NCBI GenBank assembly: GCA_002794785.1
Contig: NBBA01000002.1
Location: 682,001-746,000 of the forward strand
Source of the DNA: Coniferiporia sulphurascens
Lineage: Eukaryota > Basidiomycota > Agaricomycetes > Hymenochaetales > Hymenochaetaceae
Reading direction: 5' to 3'
DNA: 64,000 nucleotides
Below the pieces are notes generated by a model. The model was not told the origin of the DNA. It searched no databases and saw nothing but the letters and a program-made list of their open reading frames with translations. The stretch's first letter is position 1. Each line of letters starts with the position of its first letter. Made by a program: the position numbers and the translations under genes. Shown here in pieces: positions 21,431-33,157 of this stretch.

Positions 21431-22650
21431 ATGCGTGTCAATATGATACTTGCATTGGCTCGATAGCGGGCGCAACGAACAAATCTGCGGAATTGGTCCA
21501 ACGGGATGGATTCTGTACTTGGCGGCCTACAAAGAACAGTCGATCATGCAGTCAGTTTCTCATTAAACCAGGTGACAGCCGGAATCTAACTGAACCCGAA
21601 TGCATTTTTATTTTCAAAATATTCCCGATACCTTTACAAGTGGATGGTTAGGTAGGTCAATAATTCAAGATTTCGCCCCGATTGTCGGGCTCCGCAGTAT
21701 CTCCTTTTATGTAATGCCGAGCCGCGGCTCGCTCTAAGCTTGCCTTTTTCACGTGTGCCCAGTCACGGCTTTTACGTTACATTTTCTCAGAACATAAAGT
21801 CATGTGGCCTGGGGCATCCCGGCAAGACGCGATGAAAGTGAGCATCCGACTGCTAACTTGAGCAACAACCCTCAGAAGGTGATTGGTCTTTCTGGTGTTA
21901 CCCTGACACTTATTGTCTTTGGGGAGAGGGGGGGGAGGCAGTGATTATAATGATAGGGCCAGCTGCGCTGGCAGGGCCCGATACTTTTTTTAGTGTACTG
22001 TAGTGCTGATATATCTTGAGGACTGATCCAAGGCCGCATTGTGGCGAATGGTATTTATACTAGGCTGATCAACCAGAGCACGGGCATACAAACCTCAGAA
22101 GAGAACACTTGAGCAGAAAGACGTAAGCATAATGACAAGACGTCCACCAATTAAGATACAGAATGGAATGCCACGGTCCCTGTCTTCCGGGTAGACCGAC
22201 GCCAAATGACGCCCAACCGGGGGCACTGTATGTGCCCCATAAAATTATACTCCACTGACCAGCCGCCAAACTGCATAATGGACATGTCAACACTGCGCGT
22301 CGACTCACCATCCACACTTCTGCTAGCGTGATCCTGCAACGCAGACGCCCATTATATGCACCTAGTCAGTTCAAGGACGTGTCACTTCAGTACAGGGCAC
22401 AACCGTGATTTTTTAGAGCCTCACGGAATTGCGGCAGCATCTTATTATGATGATCGATCGTCATTGGGAATCCAACGGAGAGGATCATTGAGTTTTTTGA
22501 CGGCCGGAGACTCTGTGAAGACCCAACGACCTAATTGATGAAGACCACCGACGGGTCCTTGACGGCGACATTGTTTTTTTATCTTCTTAAAAAATTGGAA
22601 GTAGAGCCGTGTGTCAGCCTCCAGAGACCATATATGTACATGGTAACAAC
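21431..22650. other. Spacer of the duplicated unit; no gene recognised
   Basis: It holds a hairpin motif GCCAGCTGCGCTGGC at about 21960, also present at about 43022. Segments at 22356-22560 match 38300-38370 and 38840-38980. No credible coding frame. Confidence 0.45.
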
Positions 22651-23037
22651 TTATTCTAGGGCTTGCACACGCCGACTTGTGATGTTTCCCATTCCGACTG
22701 GCATCCATCCTGTCAAAAAATCCCAGATGATAAGCCCACTTCCTTTCCTCAGCTCCTCATTGGCGCGATGTCTTAAATACAGGACACACGACAACGCAGT
22801 ATTTAGTGCAAATGTGTATTGCCTGCTCTCTGGATGATAGACTAGCCTCGTAGCGGTTCCCCATGTAGTCGTAATTTGAGTAAATGGAAGCTTTGTACAT
22901 TTATTCGGTGCAATAGCTCTCCTGTACTCTGTCAATAGTTTTACTGAAAACGAGTGACTATCCGGACTGACTAAAAACTGTTCATAGTCCAGCTCGGAAT
23001 GCTCCCCGTTGGCCCGCCAATAAATTGGCGCTCCCAT
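22651..23037 (-). CDS. Hypothetical 128-aa protein, repeated in degenerate form near the other family copies
   Basis: ATG 23037 to TAG 22651-22653. The frame contains LIIWDFLTGWMPVGMGN near the C-terminus and one hydrophobic stretch (YTFALNTALSCVLYL). Related but disrupted sequence lies at about 26935-27660 and 39010-39745, always downstream of a copy of the five-exon family on the same strand. The frame may be an exon of a larger gene. Function is unknown. Confidence 0.4.
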   Translation of the reverse strand: MGAPIYWRANGEHSELDYEQFLVSPDSHSFSVKLLTEYRRAIAPNKCTKLPFTQITTTWGTATRLVYHPESRQYTFALNTALSCVLYLRHRANEELRKGSGLIIWDFLTGWMPVGMGNITSRRVQALE

Positions 23038-23286
23038 GGACCCGAACTCTTTGTCCCTCTAATATACATTTAACAAAAGTCTTTGGTGGGCCGGTCGGAC
23101 TCGCCCAGCCACCAGCCAGTACCTTGCTTGAGCTTGGCTACAGGGACAAGTAGTGCTGACGACTGTGTGGTACTATACAAGGGAAGAAAACAAAGATAAA
23201 TCAGCCGATTGTTTTTGTGAGTTGATTCTCAAATAAGCAAATTTGATTTTTACGCTCACCTTTTCTGACCGCAGTTTGAGACGCTT

Positions 23287-25707
23287 TCAATTTTGGATCC
23301 TATCAGGCTCGTATTCGCTCTCTGTCTCGCTCCCGCCCTTGCCCTCGCTTTCACTCCCATCCTCGCTTTCACTCCCATCCCCGCTTTCACTCCCATCTTC
23401 GCTTTCACTCCTAGTCCCGTCTCCGTACAAGAACAAGCGCTCTTCTCTATCTCGCTCAAGCGCTTCCCGGATCTTTACGCCCAAGTATCCCTCCGACTCC
23501 CTCTCCCACTTTGTGAAGGGCACATTCCTACGCACATCCTTGTCTGGGTCTAGGGGCGACCAAGCGTAAGGACCTGTTGTGTCAAAACGCTCTTGACCGT
23601 CATCCACGATGCTGGGATACATCTCCAAAGCACATCGCAAAACGTAGATTTCATGGTCTATCTTCTTTTGGGAGCACGAGATATCGGTCCATTTCCTTTC
23701 GGAAATTGTGGTGTACGTCATCCGGGCGCGGGGCTGATCACCTGCGATGTACAAGGGCCCTCCCCCCGCGTCGTGTCCGGCAAGAATCGGGATATAATGT
23801 GTGGAAAAGGGAATGGCATATGATACTCGGAGAAAATGACGACTGTGCTCGGAAAATGATAGTAGCCGCTGCGTTGTCATACACGCCCTATTATGGCATT
23901 TATAATATTTGTTCTGTGAGTGTGAGCGACTATAAGGGACGGAATGCACAACATTCAATCAAACTTCTCACAGGGACAATGTGTACCAGGTTCTCATGGA
24001 TATCACGGTGTCTGAAAACTGTCCAACCTCTTTGACGCCCCTCTCTCTTTCTAGCATGTGCAACGCAGACTTCTTCGGTTTCCTTCACTAGTGATTCACA
24101 TTCTGAAGAAAGCCCAAATGTGGTTCCGGAGAGCGATTTCAAAATAGCGGCCCGACAGTACCCGTCCATGGTAAGCATCAATCTGACACTGTGACGCGCA
24201 CGCTTAGAAAATGCGCTGTTATCGCTGTGCATGAAAATCAAGTTTGCAATTATTTGAAAACTGCGTTATAAAGAGCTGCTTACTCATCGGCGTAAATCGC
24301 TAGGTTACGGCAAAAAGTTTCCAACTTCCCGGGGGGAATAACATATCTGTTGAAACCAAATGCGCAGGACCGTTCATTCAAGGTCCGACTCATGACTAAT
24401 TTCGACGGACGAGCAAGCCAAAATAGAAGCGGGTACAAGTCAGGGTTTGGGTACATGATCTGAAGGCGCCGCAGATCTATGTTGTAAATATTGTCTGTTT
24501 TAGTTCGCCTCCCTATGCCAGTAAGGACCAAAAGTGATATTTGGTGAGTCCGCAAAAGACGCATAGTATATACGATGTCGTCAATGTTGTCATGAGCAAG
24601 GAGCGACTGGAAAACTTTTGAGTTTATTGCTTTCGGAAGCCTTTCTGCATACCTGTGAACGGAAGATTAGGTGGAGAGAGATGATATCTTCACTACAGAC
24701 TTACCAGACGATAAACTCCATTATCCTACAGAGTTTGTCCATCAGGAAGACAAGACCATAGGTGAACAGATGTATAAATTTGTGTTCTACTAGATACGCA
24801 ATCAATCGGTCAAGAAGCGCATCAACCATGTCCCATTCGAAAGCTTCCGGATCTTTAGAGATATTTACGAGTAAATCATCCAGGAGATTCAACGAGTTCT
24901 CCGAGAGAAAATACCAATTCCTTTCGCCATCCATAACAATTCGTGCAATATACCGTAGAAGTAAAAATGAACGGCTGCTATCACTATTAGTAAAAACGTC
25001 AGTGATAAATTTGCAACATTAAACAAAATATCAATGAAGCACCTTAGACATTCTCTAACAGCGTCGAACGCCTGCTTTTCATTCTGCCTTAAACGAATAT
25101 TCTTATCAAGTTCCCAAGCAAGCCCATGTATTTCTGTGTCTGCAAGGGAGACAAGGGCTTTGCGAGAGCTGTTCAGCAACATACCATCGCTATCGACCCA
25201 TATAGCGGTATTTTTGTGAAAATGTCCTATGATTCGAGTCGCATCCATGCTGTTGAGAAGGCCTCTAACATGCTGGTCTTTGAACGCAAAATCGGTGATA
25301 CGATCCAGGGCTTGTCGGCTTGTTGATGGGACTTGTGAGCTAGGCGCCGTGTCAGCCAGGAAAATCAATGAACATTCTACTATAACACACGTAGCATATT
25401 TGATCAAGCGCTTGCAGTCTTCTTCGAGCCTTTTATCCTCTGCTTTGATTGTCTTGCTGAGAGATGCGGAGGTTATAACCTCGCAGCGTCTTTGTATCCT
25501 GGTTGCCGTTACGCGAGGCCCACGGCCAAACGTTTCTGCAACCCGACCAAGTTGTCCTTCTAGACGCCGCCCCAAGCGACCGTATATGTTCCCGATAATG
25601 CGCCCGGGACCAGGGAGATTGTCTGCAGTTGCGTTTGTGCTAACTGACACTATAGAGCCCTGATCTGAGTCCATGTCGGAGACGTTTAAATAGTATCTAT
25701 AGTCCAT
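23287..25707 (-). CDS. Five-exon hypothetical gene family X, copy 1 (possible DM9-like C-terminal domain, acidic tail)
   Basis: The start is ATG 25707 (MDYRYYL). Exon 1 runs to about 25040 and an intron follows with a CTGAC branch-like site. Exon 2 ends at a GTAAGT donor (~24706), exon 3 spans about 24650-24285 (donor GTAAGC), exon 4 about 24230-23972 (donor GTGAGA), and exon 5 23913-23287. Exon 1 is helix-rich (LPGPGRIIGNIYG, TSRQALDRITDFAF, ALVSLADTEIHGLAWELDK). Exon 5 has a C-x4-C pair, then LAGHDAGGGPLYIA and EIYVLR, which remind me of DM9/DUF3421 repeats; this is weak. The tail is a run of ESEDGSES-like acidic repeats. Introns with consensus ends are conserved in all three copies, arguing for a real gene. 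Function unknown. Confidence 0.55.
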
Positions 25708-25741
25708 GTTGCTTGTATGTCTGTAGACACCGTTTCGGTTA

Positions 25742-25804
25742 TTGGGGGGCGAAGCCCTCCAGTTATCCGGTTTGGGCCCTCCAAAAAGCTAGATTAGTCA
25801 GCAG
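25742..25804 (-). repeat. 63-bp inverted repeat, right copy
   Basis: Reverse complement of 20362-20424 with about 8 differences. It lies 35 bases upstream of the start codon of family copy 1, so it may also overlap that gene's promoter. The equivalent site upstream of copy 3 (42531-42597) is conserved. Confidence 0.75.
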
Positions 25805-26880
25805 GGGCGTGGTGGTGGTGGCTGTGTGGCCCCCTTGAAAGAAGGCTGTACCTTGCAGTACCTTGCTCAACTACAGTACCGTGTTGTCTCAGCCTGAAGT
25901 TGCTGTCTTCTCCAGGCTGTCCATCTTTCCCAGTATGCAGTGCCACCCTCTGTTTGGGTCTGCTCACCACAAGAGATTTTGCAGACGCGCGCCGACGAGT
26001 GGCGTTCAGCACCGGTAGCAGCGTCCACGTGTGCATGCGCAAAAATGCCACCGACTATGCCATTACCCATGCGCAAAAACATTACACAGATGCGGCGGGC
26101 CGTGACATGACTGTATCTCAAGGATAAGAAGCTAGGTTACCTTTTGACGGGACTCGAGAATTGTGAGGTGATACTGTAGGGCTGACCGCTCTTTACACCT
26201 GTGACGAGGGCGACGAGTCCTGCTCGTTACCCGACCCACAAGTCCGGAGCGCGTTATCATCCTCGTGTCGAGTGGAGACGTTCAATGAGATACCATGGTG
26301 AGCAATATCATACTTTTGGATCTCAAAATCGCACGCTGTGGTCTAGTGAGGAAGCTGCTTTCTGGTTTGGTCCTATTCAAGAAAATCACACATCGACGTA
26401 AGGCTAATTTCTAGCTAGAAGTACTTGTTTTTGACACCGTGGGTACGATGCTATGGATGGAAAGATAAGTTCAAGCAAACCCGCAATCGTCAGAAACACC
26501 AATGCGTCTATGACGCACGGTCTACATATGCCATGAGCGCACGAAATATATATCGACGACGCCACCCCCCTCGAGCGGAGCCATACGACCGGTCAATATA
26601 CAGTGGAACAGTGTCTCCTTCCGGTCGCACACCACGGCCTCGACATCGAGGTTACTACAATCGTGCAGACCACGGCCAGGCACACAGCCCTCCTCTTCCA
26701 CGTCGAGCAACCCGGAAAACGGTGAGTGAAAAGAGAAGCGACGTGTGCCACGCGCCGTGCGTGGGGACGGAAATGTCGTGGTACGTTGAGAAGTACGCTT
26801 TGTCAGGAAAACGCGATTTGGCCTTAATTTGGACACTGGTGCGCGTCAAGAGGACTCCGGCGAGTCCTTGACGATTGACG
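25805..26880. repeat. Duplicated block R, copy 2
   Basis: It matches 20447-21430 with many substitutions and small indels. The same reverse-strand peptides as in copy 1 are recognisable but broken. No intact gene. Confidence 0.5.
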
Positions 26881-27856
26881 AAGAGATAGACTTTTGTCTT
26901 CTCAAGTAATTGGATGTCAAGCCGGGCGACAGCCTCCAGAGACTATATGCACATAGAAACCACTTATTCAGCGCTTGCACACACCGATTTGTCATGCTTC
27001 CCATTCCGACTGCCGCCCATCCAGTTAAGAAATCCCAGATGATAAGCCCAACTTTTCTTTCTCAGTTCATCACTGGTGCTATGTCTTAGGCTGCCGAGGA
27101 CTAGGTGCATCAGTGTGAGGGACGGTATGTCATCGGAGTCTAGAGCGGATAATCATGCCTACTTTGTTTCGAATAAAATGGCGACCTGATCAGCGTGAAT
27201 TGTTGAGATGGCTCCTGCGAGCCGTAAGCCTTTTCGTTTATTTCTTTTGCGGAAGCATGGCAATGGATAGAGGTTTGCGACGGATTCATCAGACATTATG
27301 AGTGTTCCTTCGAGTGAGAGCGCTCTTGCTACTTCCCATCTGATTAGCGTGCTCCGTTTATTTCATTTTCTTAGCATAAATACAGGACACACAGTAATGC
27401 AATATTTAATGCAATCGTGTCTTGCCTGCTTTCTGGATGATAGGCTAGCCGCGTAGCGCCCATGTAGTCATAATTTGAATAATCTCTGTACATTTATCCG
27501 GTGCAGCAACCCTCTTGTGCTCTGTCAATAGTTACACTGGATACGAGAGCTCTCTAACTGGAGTTGAAACCGTCCCAAGTCCTGCTCCCCAGGCACCCCA
27601 TAGTCCCGCCAGTAATATTAGCGTTCTCGTAGACCCGAACCTTCCATCACTATATTATACATTTAGCGAAGTCTTTGGTGAGCCGGTCGGACTCATCTAG
27701 CCACCAGCTAGTACTTTTCTCGAGTTCGGCTACAGTGACCAGTAGTGCTGACGATTGTGTGGTACTATACAACGGTAGAAAACAAAGATAAATCAGTCGA
27801 ATGTTTCTGTGAGTTGATTCTTAATTAAGCGGGTTTAATTTTTATCCTCACCTTTT
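26881..27856. repeat. Degenerate duplicated spacer, including remnants of the 128-aa frame
   Basis: It resembles 22540-23280 and 38970-39960 segment by segment (CTTTGGTGAGCCGGTCGGACTC, the TGTGTGGTACTATACAA motif, GAGTTGATTCT). Frames are disrupted. It also carries a segment absent from copy 1 but shared with copy 3 (27085-27370 and 39180-39470). Confidence 0.5.
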
Positions 27857-30317
27857 CTAACTGCATCCTGAGACGCTTTCAATTTGGGTCCAATTAAACT
27901 TGTCTTTGCTCTCGGTTTCGCTTCCGCCCTTGCCCTCGTTTTCACTCCCATCCTCGTCTTCACTCCCATCCTCACTTTCGCTCTCACCCTCATCCTCGTC
28001 TTCGCCTTCACTCTCTTCTTCGCCCTCACTCTCGTCTTCGCCCTCACTCTCGTCTTCGTACCACTCCGGAGTAAAACCCTGATGTCCTTCAAGCATTTCT
28101 CGGATCTTTACACCCAAGTATCCCTCAGACTCTCTCTCCCGTTTTGTGAGGGGCACATCTTCAAGTTCATCCTTGTCCAGGTCTATTGACAACCAAGCGT
28201 AAGGACCTGTTGCATCGAGACGCTCCTGGCCATCATCCACGATGCTGGGCTGCATTTCTAAAGCGTATTGCAGAACGTAGACTTCATAACACGTCCCTTC
28301 TTGGGAGAAAAAGGTTTCGGACCATTCCCTTTCGGTTATTGCGGTGTACCCGTCCCAGATGGAAAGATCATATGCGATATACGATGGAGCTCCCTCTGCG
28401 TCACGTCCAGCAAGAAATGGGTTATAATCTGTAGAAAACGGAATGGCTTTTGATACTCGGTGGATAAGAAGACCGTCCTTGAGAGGTAATCGTAGCCGCT
28501 GCATTGTCACACACGCCCCATTATGACATTTATAAAATCCGTTCTGTGAGTGGGAGCGACTATGAGGGACGGAATGCACAACATTCAATCAGACTTCTCA
28601 CAGGGATAACGTGTACCAGGTTCCCATGGACATCACAGTGTCTGAAAACCGTCCTATCTCTCCAACGCTCCTCTACAGCCTCCCTAGCGTTTGCAACGCA
28701 GACTTCCTCGGTTTCCTTCACTAGTGATTCACATTCTGAAGAACGCCCAAATGCGGTTCCGGAGAGCGATTTCAAAATTGCGGCTCGACAGTGTCCGTCC
28801 ATGGTAAGCAACAATCTGACATTGTGTCGAGCACGCTCAGAACATGCGCTATTATCGCTATGCATGAAAATTAAGATTGCAATTATTTGAAGATTGCGTT
28901 ATAAAGAGCTGCTTACTCATCGGTGTAAATCGCTAGGTTACGGCAAAACGTTTCCAACTTCCCAGGGTGAATAACATTTGGTTGGATTCCCAACCATTCA
29001 CTCAAGATCCGACACATGATTAGGTCCGGCGGACAGGCAAGCCTAAATAGAAGCGGATACAAGTCAGGGTTTGGGTACATGTTCCGAAGATGCCGCAGAT
29101 TTATGTCGTAAATATTGTCTATTTTAGCTCGCCTCGCTATGCCAGTAAGGATCCAACGTGATATTTGGTGAGCTCGCAAAAGACGTTCAGTATTTACGGC
29201 ACCGTCATAAACAAGGAGCGACTGGAACCATTTTGAGTTCATTGTCTTCGGAAGCCTTTCTGGATACCTGTGAACGGAAGGTTAGGCGGAGAAAGATGAG
29301 ACCTTCACTACAGACTTACCGGAAGATAAACTCCGTCATACTGGAGAAGTTTTTTTCAAAAGAGCCAACTAAATAGAGAAGTACATCGGTAGATGTATAC
29401 TCTCTCTCTGCTTGATACGCAAACATCAGGCCAAGAAGTGTATCAACCATGTCCCATTCGAAAGCTTCCGGATTCTCAGAGATCCTTATGAGTAAGTCAT
29501 CAAGCAGATACACCAAGAGAAAATGCCGTGCACTTTCGACATCCATAACGATTCGTGAGAAATACCGTAGAAGCAGAAATGAACGGCTGCCATCACTATC
29601 AAAAGCGTTAGTGATAAATTTCCAACATTACCAACATAACAAAATATCAGCGAAACACCTTAGACACTCTACAACAGCATTTAACACCTGGTCCTTATTC
29701 CCCCCCTCCCGAATATTCTTATCAAGTTCCCAAGCAAGCCCATGTATCTCTGTGTCGGCAAGAGAGACAAGAGCTTTGCGAGAGCTGTTGAGCAACATGC
29801 CATCGCTATCGACCCATATAGCGGTATTTTTGTGAAGACGTCCTATGATTCGAGTCGCATCCATGCTGTTGAGAAGATTTCTGACATGCTTGTCGCTGAA
29901 CGCAAAATCGGTAATACGATCCAGGGCTTGCCGACTTGTTGATGGGACTTGTGAGCTAGTCGCCATGTCAGCCAAGCAAATCATTTTACACTGTACCATA
30001 ACACACGTAGCATATTTGATCAAGCGCTTGCAATCTTTTTCGAGCTTTTTACTCTCTGCTTTGATTGTCTTGCTGGGAGATGCGGAGGCAATAACCTCGC
30101 GGCGTCTTTGTATTCTGATCGCTGTTACACGAGGCCCATGGCCTAACCTTTCTGCAATCCGACCGGCTTGTATTTCCAAAATCCCTCCTAGAAATCCGTA
30201 TATATTCCCGATAATGCGCCCGGGACCAGGGAGATTGTCCGCAGTTGCATTCGTGCTAACCGACACTATAGAGTCTCGATCCGATTCCGCGCTTAAATAG
30301 TATCTATAGTCCGCCAT
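27857..30317 (-). CDS. Five-exon hypothetical gene family X, copy 2
   Basis: The start is taken at ATG 30317 (MADYRYYL), matching copies 1 and 3. A longer in-frame start at 30389 is possible but not conserved. The exon pattern is as in copy 1, with the same donors (GTGAGA before exon 5) and a CACTAAC branch site in intron 1. Exon 5 keeps the C-x4-C pair (CHNGAC) and LAGRDAEGAPSYIA. The acidic tail is longer than in copy 1 (ESEGEDESEGEEESEGEDED and more), so the repeat tract varies in length. No obvious stop inside exons. Confidence 0.55.
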
Positions 30318-30581
30318 GTCGCATGTGCGTCTACAGGGACCGGTTCTGTTATATGTTTCTATCAGGAGTCGTCGCAGTGGAGAGGTCAAGCAGGGCTGCA
30401 GCGAAGGAGGAGGAAGCCACGAACGCGCAAGACCCGTCCGCTGCGCTTCTTATATTGTTGTTCCTCATCTTGACCTAGGAAGTGCATAGCGAGAAGAAGT
30501 GCGCCTGGCCATTAACACGAGGCGGGCTGTGTGCACAGTGGATTTTAATTCCCGATACATTTAGGTTGAGGGTTCTGTCGT

Positions 30582-30595
30582 GTTTTAATTCAGGG
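30582..30595. other. Target-site duplication of the LINE, left copy (14 bp)
   Basis: GTTTTAATTCAGGG, repeated exactly at 37293-37306 after the poly(A) tail. Confidence 0.92.
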
Positions 30596-30790
30596 CAACC
30601 CCTTGACCTCTGACCACCATCATCTCACCCTAAGCACAGCCACATTCGCCGCCCCTAAACTCTCTGGGTTAACCACCCACACCTGGTCCTCCCCCACAGT
30701 AGACATCCGTCGAGCTGTTTTTCACTCAACTTCACCACTCCCACTTCCCTTTCCTCCATATCCCCTACCCCCTTTATTTTTCTTTCCCCC

Positions 30791-33157
30791 ATGGCGAACT
30801 CTCCTAACCCGTCTTTCAGCAGCCAGACATACGCAAACACCCCAGACGAAATGCATCATTATAATTCTCAGTCACCTAACATTCCAGCTTCTCACTCACC
30901 TCCTCGTCCTCTTCCGTCTCCACCTAAAGAAAACCAAGAAACTGACAAAAACATCAATATAACAGGATACCAGCAAACTGTACCGTCGTCCCAGTCTCCC
31001 TCTGTCCTATCTATGCCTACCTCTCAGGACCCTTCCTTCAACGCACACTTTCAAGACTTTTCCTCTACCTATGCCAATTATTCAGATATCACCCTTGCAG
31101 CCCCGGTGGCCACCCCTATGGACGTTGTCTTTCCCCTCGACTCACAATCCCTCATACAAGCAGCCTCCCCTTCCAACACGACTCATCAGGCTCTCTCACA
31201 CGCCCCAGCCCCTATCATGTCACATCAAACCTCTATCCAGTCACATTCATCTTCTTCCTCTGAAACTCAATCCCATCATCAATGTCGCCTCCGATTCACT
31301 CCATCACCCGACGAGTCTAACCTGGAGGATCAAATTATCATTTCTGAATCTCGTAATGCCATGGAAAACATTCTTGCCCCTGGATCATTTGCAGAGTGGA
31401 CCCTATCTATCGAACAAATTTTAAACCTTATTGCAAAAACTTGGCCGTCCAAATACAACCAACATCTCACCAACCATTCTATGAACTCACTTGCCAACGC
31501 AATCCAACTCTTTCACCTCCATTTCGTTCCTTCTAACACGAAAGTCTCTGTCATTCACCCAGCCGACCCTAAAACACCAATTACGTATCAAAAGATCACC
31601 ATTGACGACGCAGGACAGTTTGACTTCAAAGTTCGAAACCCCATCCTCTTTCCGGATTCTATTCACGACAACGCTTACAACAACGACGACAAACCTGCTC
31701 ATGCCGATACTTTTTCAGAAAATAACATTTCTACTATCTCAGCTATGATTAACACGCTTCAAACAACGCTTCAAGATCAGAACAAAAAACAGGCTCAGGA
31801 ACTTGAATCCCGTCTTTTTTCTAGAATTGTTCAGTTGGAAGAAACAGTCGCATCCATGGAACTCCCATCTCATCGTAATCCGGCACCACCTGCACATGAT
31901 AATCGTCACGTCTCCTTTGCTGATAATGACCAAGAACCAGATAATGTCAGCCATGGCTTTATACAACCTATCATTCAATCGGAAAACACCTCTCAAGCTC
32001 GACCGCTAGGCCCAAGACAGCGCACCCCGTCTCCCGTGCTTATTCGTAACCCCATAGTCAACCAACCTATTAGCACGATTTCATACAAGGATCACCTCGG
32101 ACTTAATATGCCCACCAACCAACCGAAACTACTACCGTCGGCTCCCGCATCGATTTCCACTCTCACCAGATACGTTGCTAGGTTCCAAGGCCAAAATATT
32201 CCTTTATCCATTAGGCCGAACTCAAAAACCCTCATAGACCGTATTCAACTCAAACTCGATCGCATCCCAACGGCTAGGCATATTCGAATCATCGGAGCAG
32301 ACTGGAACATGGCTGGCAATTGTATCTTTTCCTTCCCCAGCAACATTTCAATCAACTCGATTAACACAATCATCCCCATACTAAAAGAGGCATTCGAACT
32401 ACGTCCGAATCATCCGCTTACGATTACACGCGACACCAAATGGTCCAAAGTTATTATTAGCAACATTATCACGTCTAACGGTCCCAACATGCCAATCTTT
32501 ACTGAACTCGAAATCTTACGTTCCCTTCTTCTCAATGATCTATTCCGCTCTCTCAAAATTACTCAACCTCCTCGATGGGCATGCAACCCGGAATTTATCA
32601 CGAAATCTCGCTCCTCTATATCTTTCGCCTTCGAAGACCCAAACGGAGACCTTCTTCGTAAAGTTACATCTTCCGTCTTCTTTATTTTCGGCCAATCCAC
32701 TGTCCCAGTCGAATGGAAACCAAAACCTCGTTTTTCTCAATGCACGAAATGTTGGAAATTCGGACATCTCACTATTCAATGCAATCAACCACTTGGATGC
32801 CGCTATTGCGCGTCTAAACGTCACCTTACCTCTCAACACCGTGAAATGTGCTCAGGATGCTCTAGTGCTCGTTATCAAGATAACCAACCTTGCGATCATT
32901 TCTTCTGTGTTAATTGTTCAGGCGCTCACCCAGCTGACTCCATCGATTGCCCACAACGGGCTTTGTATTATAATCGTTTTCCAGCTCCAGTCCGAATGAC
33001 GCTCTCATCTCCACCTTCACCGACATCCATCAATCCGAATCTCATTAACGTTCACCCATCACGCCACAATCTTTTCTCTAACACTTCCTCTACTCGTCCA
33101 TCTTCACCTTCCATGCACATCGACCCGCACAACTCAGTCAACGATGATACCCTATGA
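30791..33157 (+). CDS. LINE ORF1: nucleic-acid-binding Gag-like protein (788 aa)
   Basis: ATG 30791 to TGA 33155-33157. The first ~300 residues are Ser/Pro/Gln-rich and disordered. A short region around residues 310-355 is a likely coiled coil (MINTLQTTLQDQNKKQAQEL). The middle part (~450-620) resembles the RNA-recognition region of Tad1-type ORF1. Cys/His knuckles sit at the end: C-x2-C-x4-H-x4-C from residue 651, then CRYC and CVNC-type knuckles to ~730. It would bind element RNA. The stop codon overlaps the ORF2 start as ATGA. Intact. Confidence 0.88.
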   Translation: MANSPNPSFSSQTYANTPDEMHHYNSQSPNIPASHSPPRPLPSPPKENQETDKNINITGYQQTVPSSQSPSVLSMPTSQDPSFNAHFQDFSSTYANYSDITLAAPVATPMDVVFPLDSQSLIQAASPSNTTHQALSHAPAPIMSHQTSIQSHSSSSSETQSHHQCRLRFTPSPDESNLEDQIIISESRNAMENILAPGSFAEWTLSIEQILNLIAKTWPSKYNQHLTNHSMNSLANAIQLFHLHFVPSNTKVSVIHPADPKTPITYQKITIDDAGQFDFKVRNPILFPDSIHDNAYNNDDKPAHADTFSENNISTISAMINTLQTTLQDQNKKQAQELESRLFSRIVQLEETVASMELPSHRNPAPPAHDNRHVSFADNDQEPDNVSHGFIQPIIQSENTSQARPLGPRQRTPSPVLIRNPIVNQPISTISYKDHLGLNMPTNQPKLLPSAPASISTLTRYVARFQGQNIPLSIRPNSKTLIDRIQLKLDRIPTARHIRIIGADWNMAGNCIFSFPSNISINSINTIIPILKEAFELRPNHPLTITRDTKWSKVIISNIITSNGPNMPIFTELEILRSLLLNDLFRSLKITQPPRWACNPEFITKSRSSISFAFEDPNGDLLRKVTSSVFFIFGQSTVPVEWKPKPRFSQCTKCWKFGHLTIQCNQPLGCRYCASKRHLTSQHREMCSGCSSARYQDNQPCDHFFCVNCSGAHPADSIDCPQRALYYNRFPAPVRMTLSSPPSPTSINPNLINVHPSRHNLFSNTSSTRPSSPSMHIDPHNSVNDDTL

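Noticed and set aside
23293..23569. + strand Ser/Leu/Pro-repeat frames (LPSSLSLPS-like) at 23243-23569 and 27884-28189
   Set aside because: Antisense of the acidic Ser/Glu/Asp repeat of the family X genes.
20362..25804. KDZ or CACTA transposon call for the 63-bp inverted repeat
   Set aside because: No transposase, no CACTA terminus and no target duplication; left as an inverted repeat of unknown origin.
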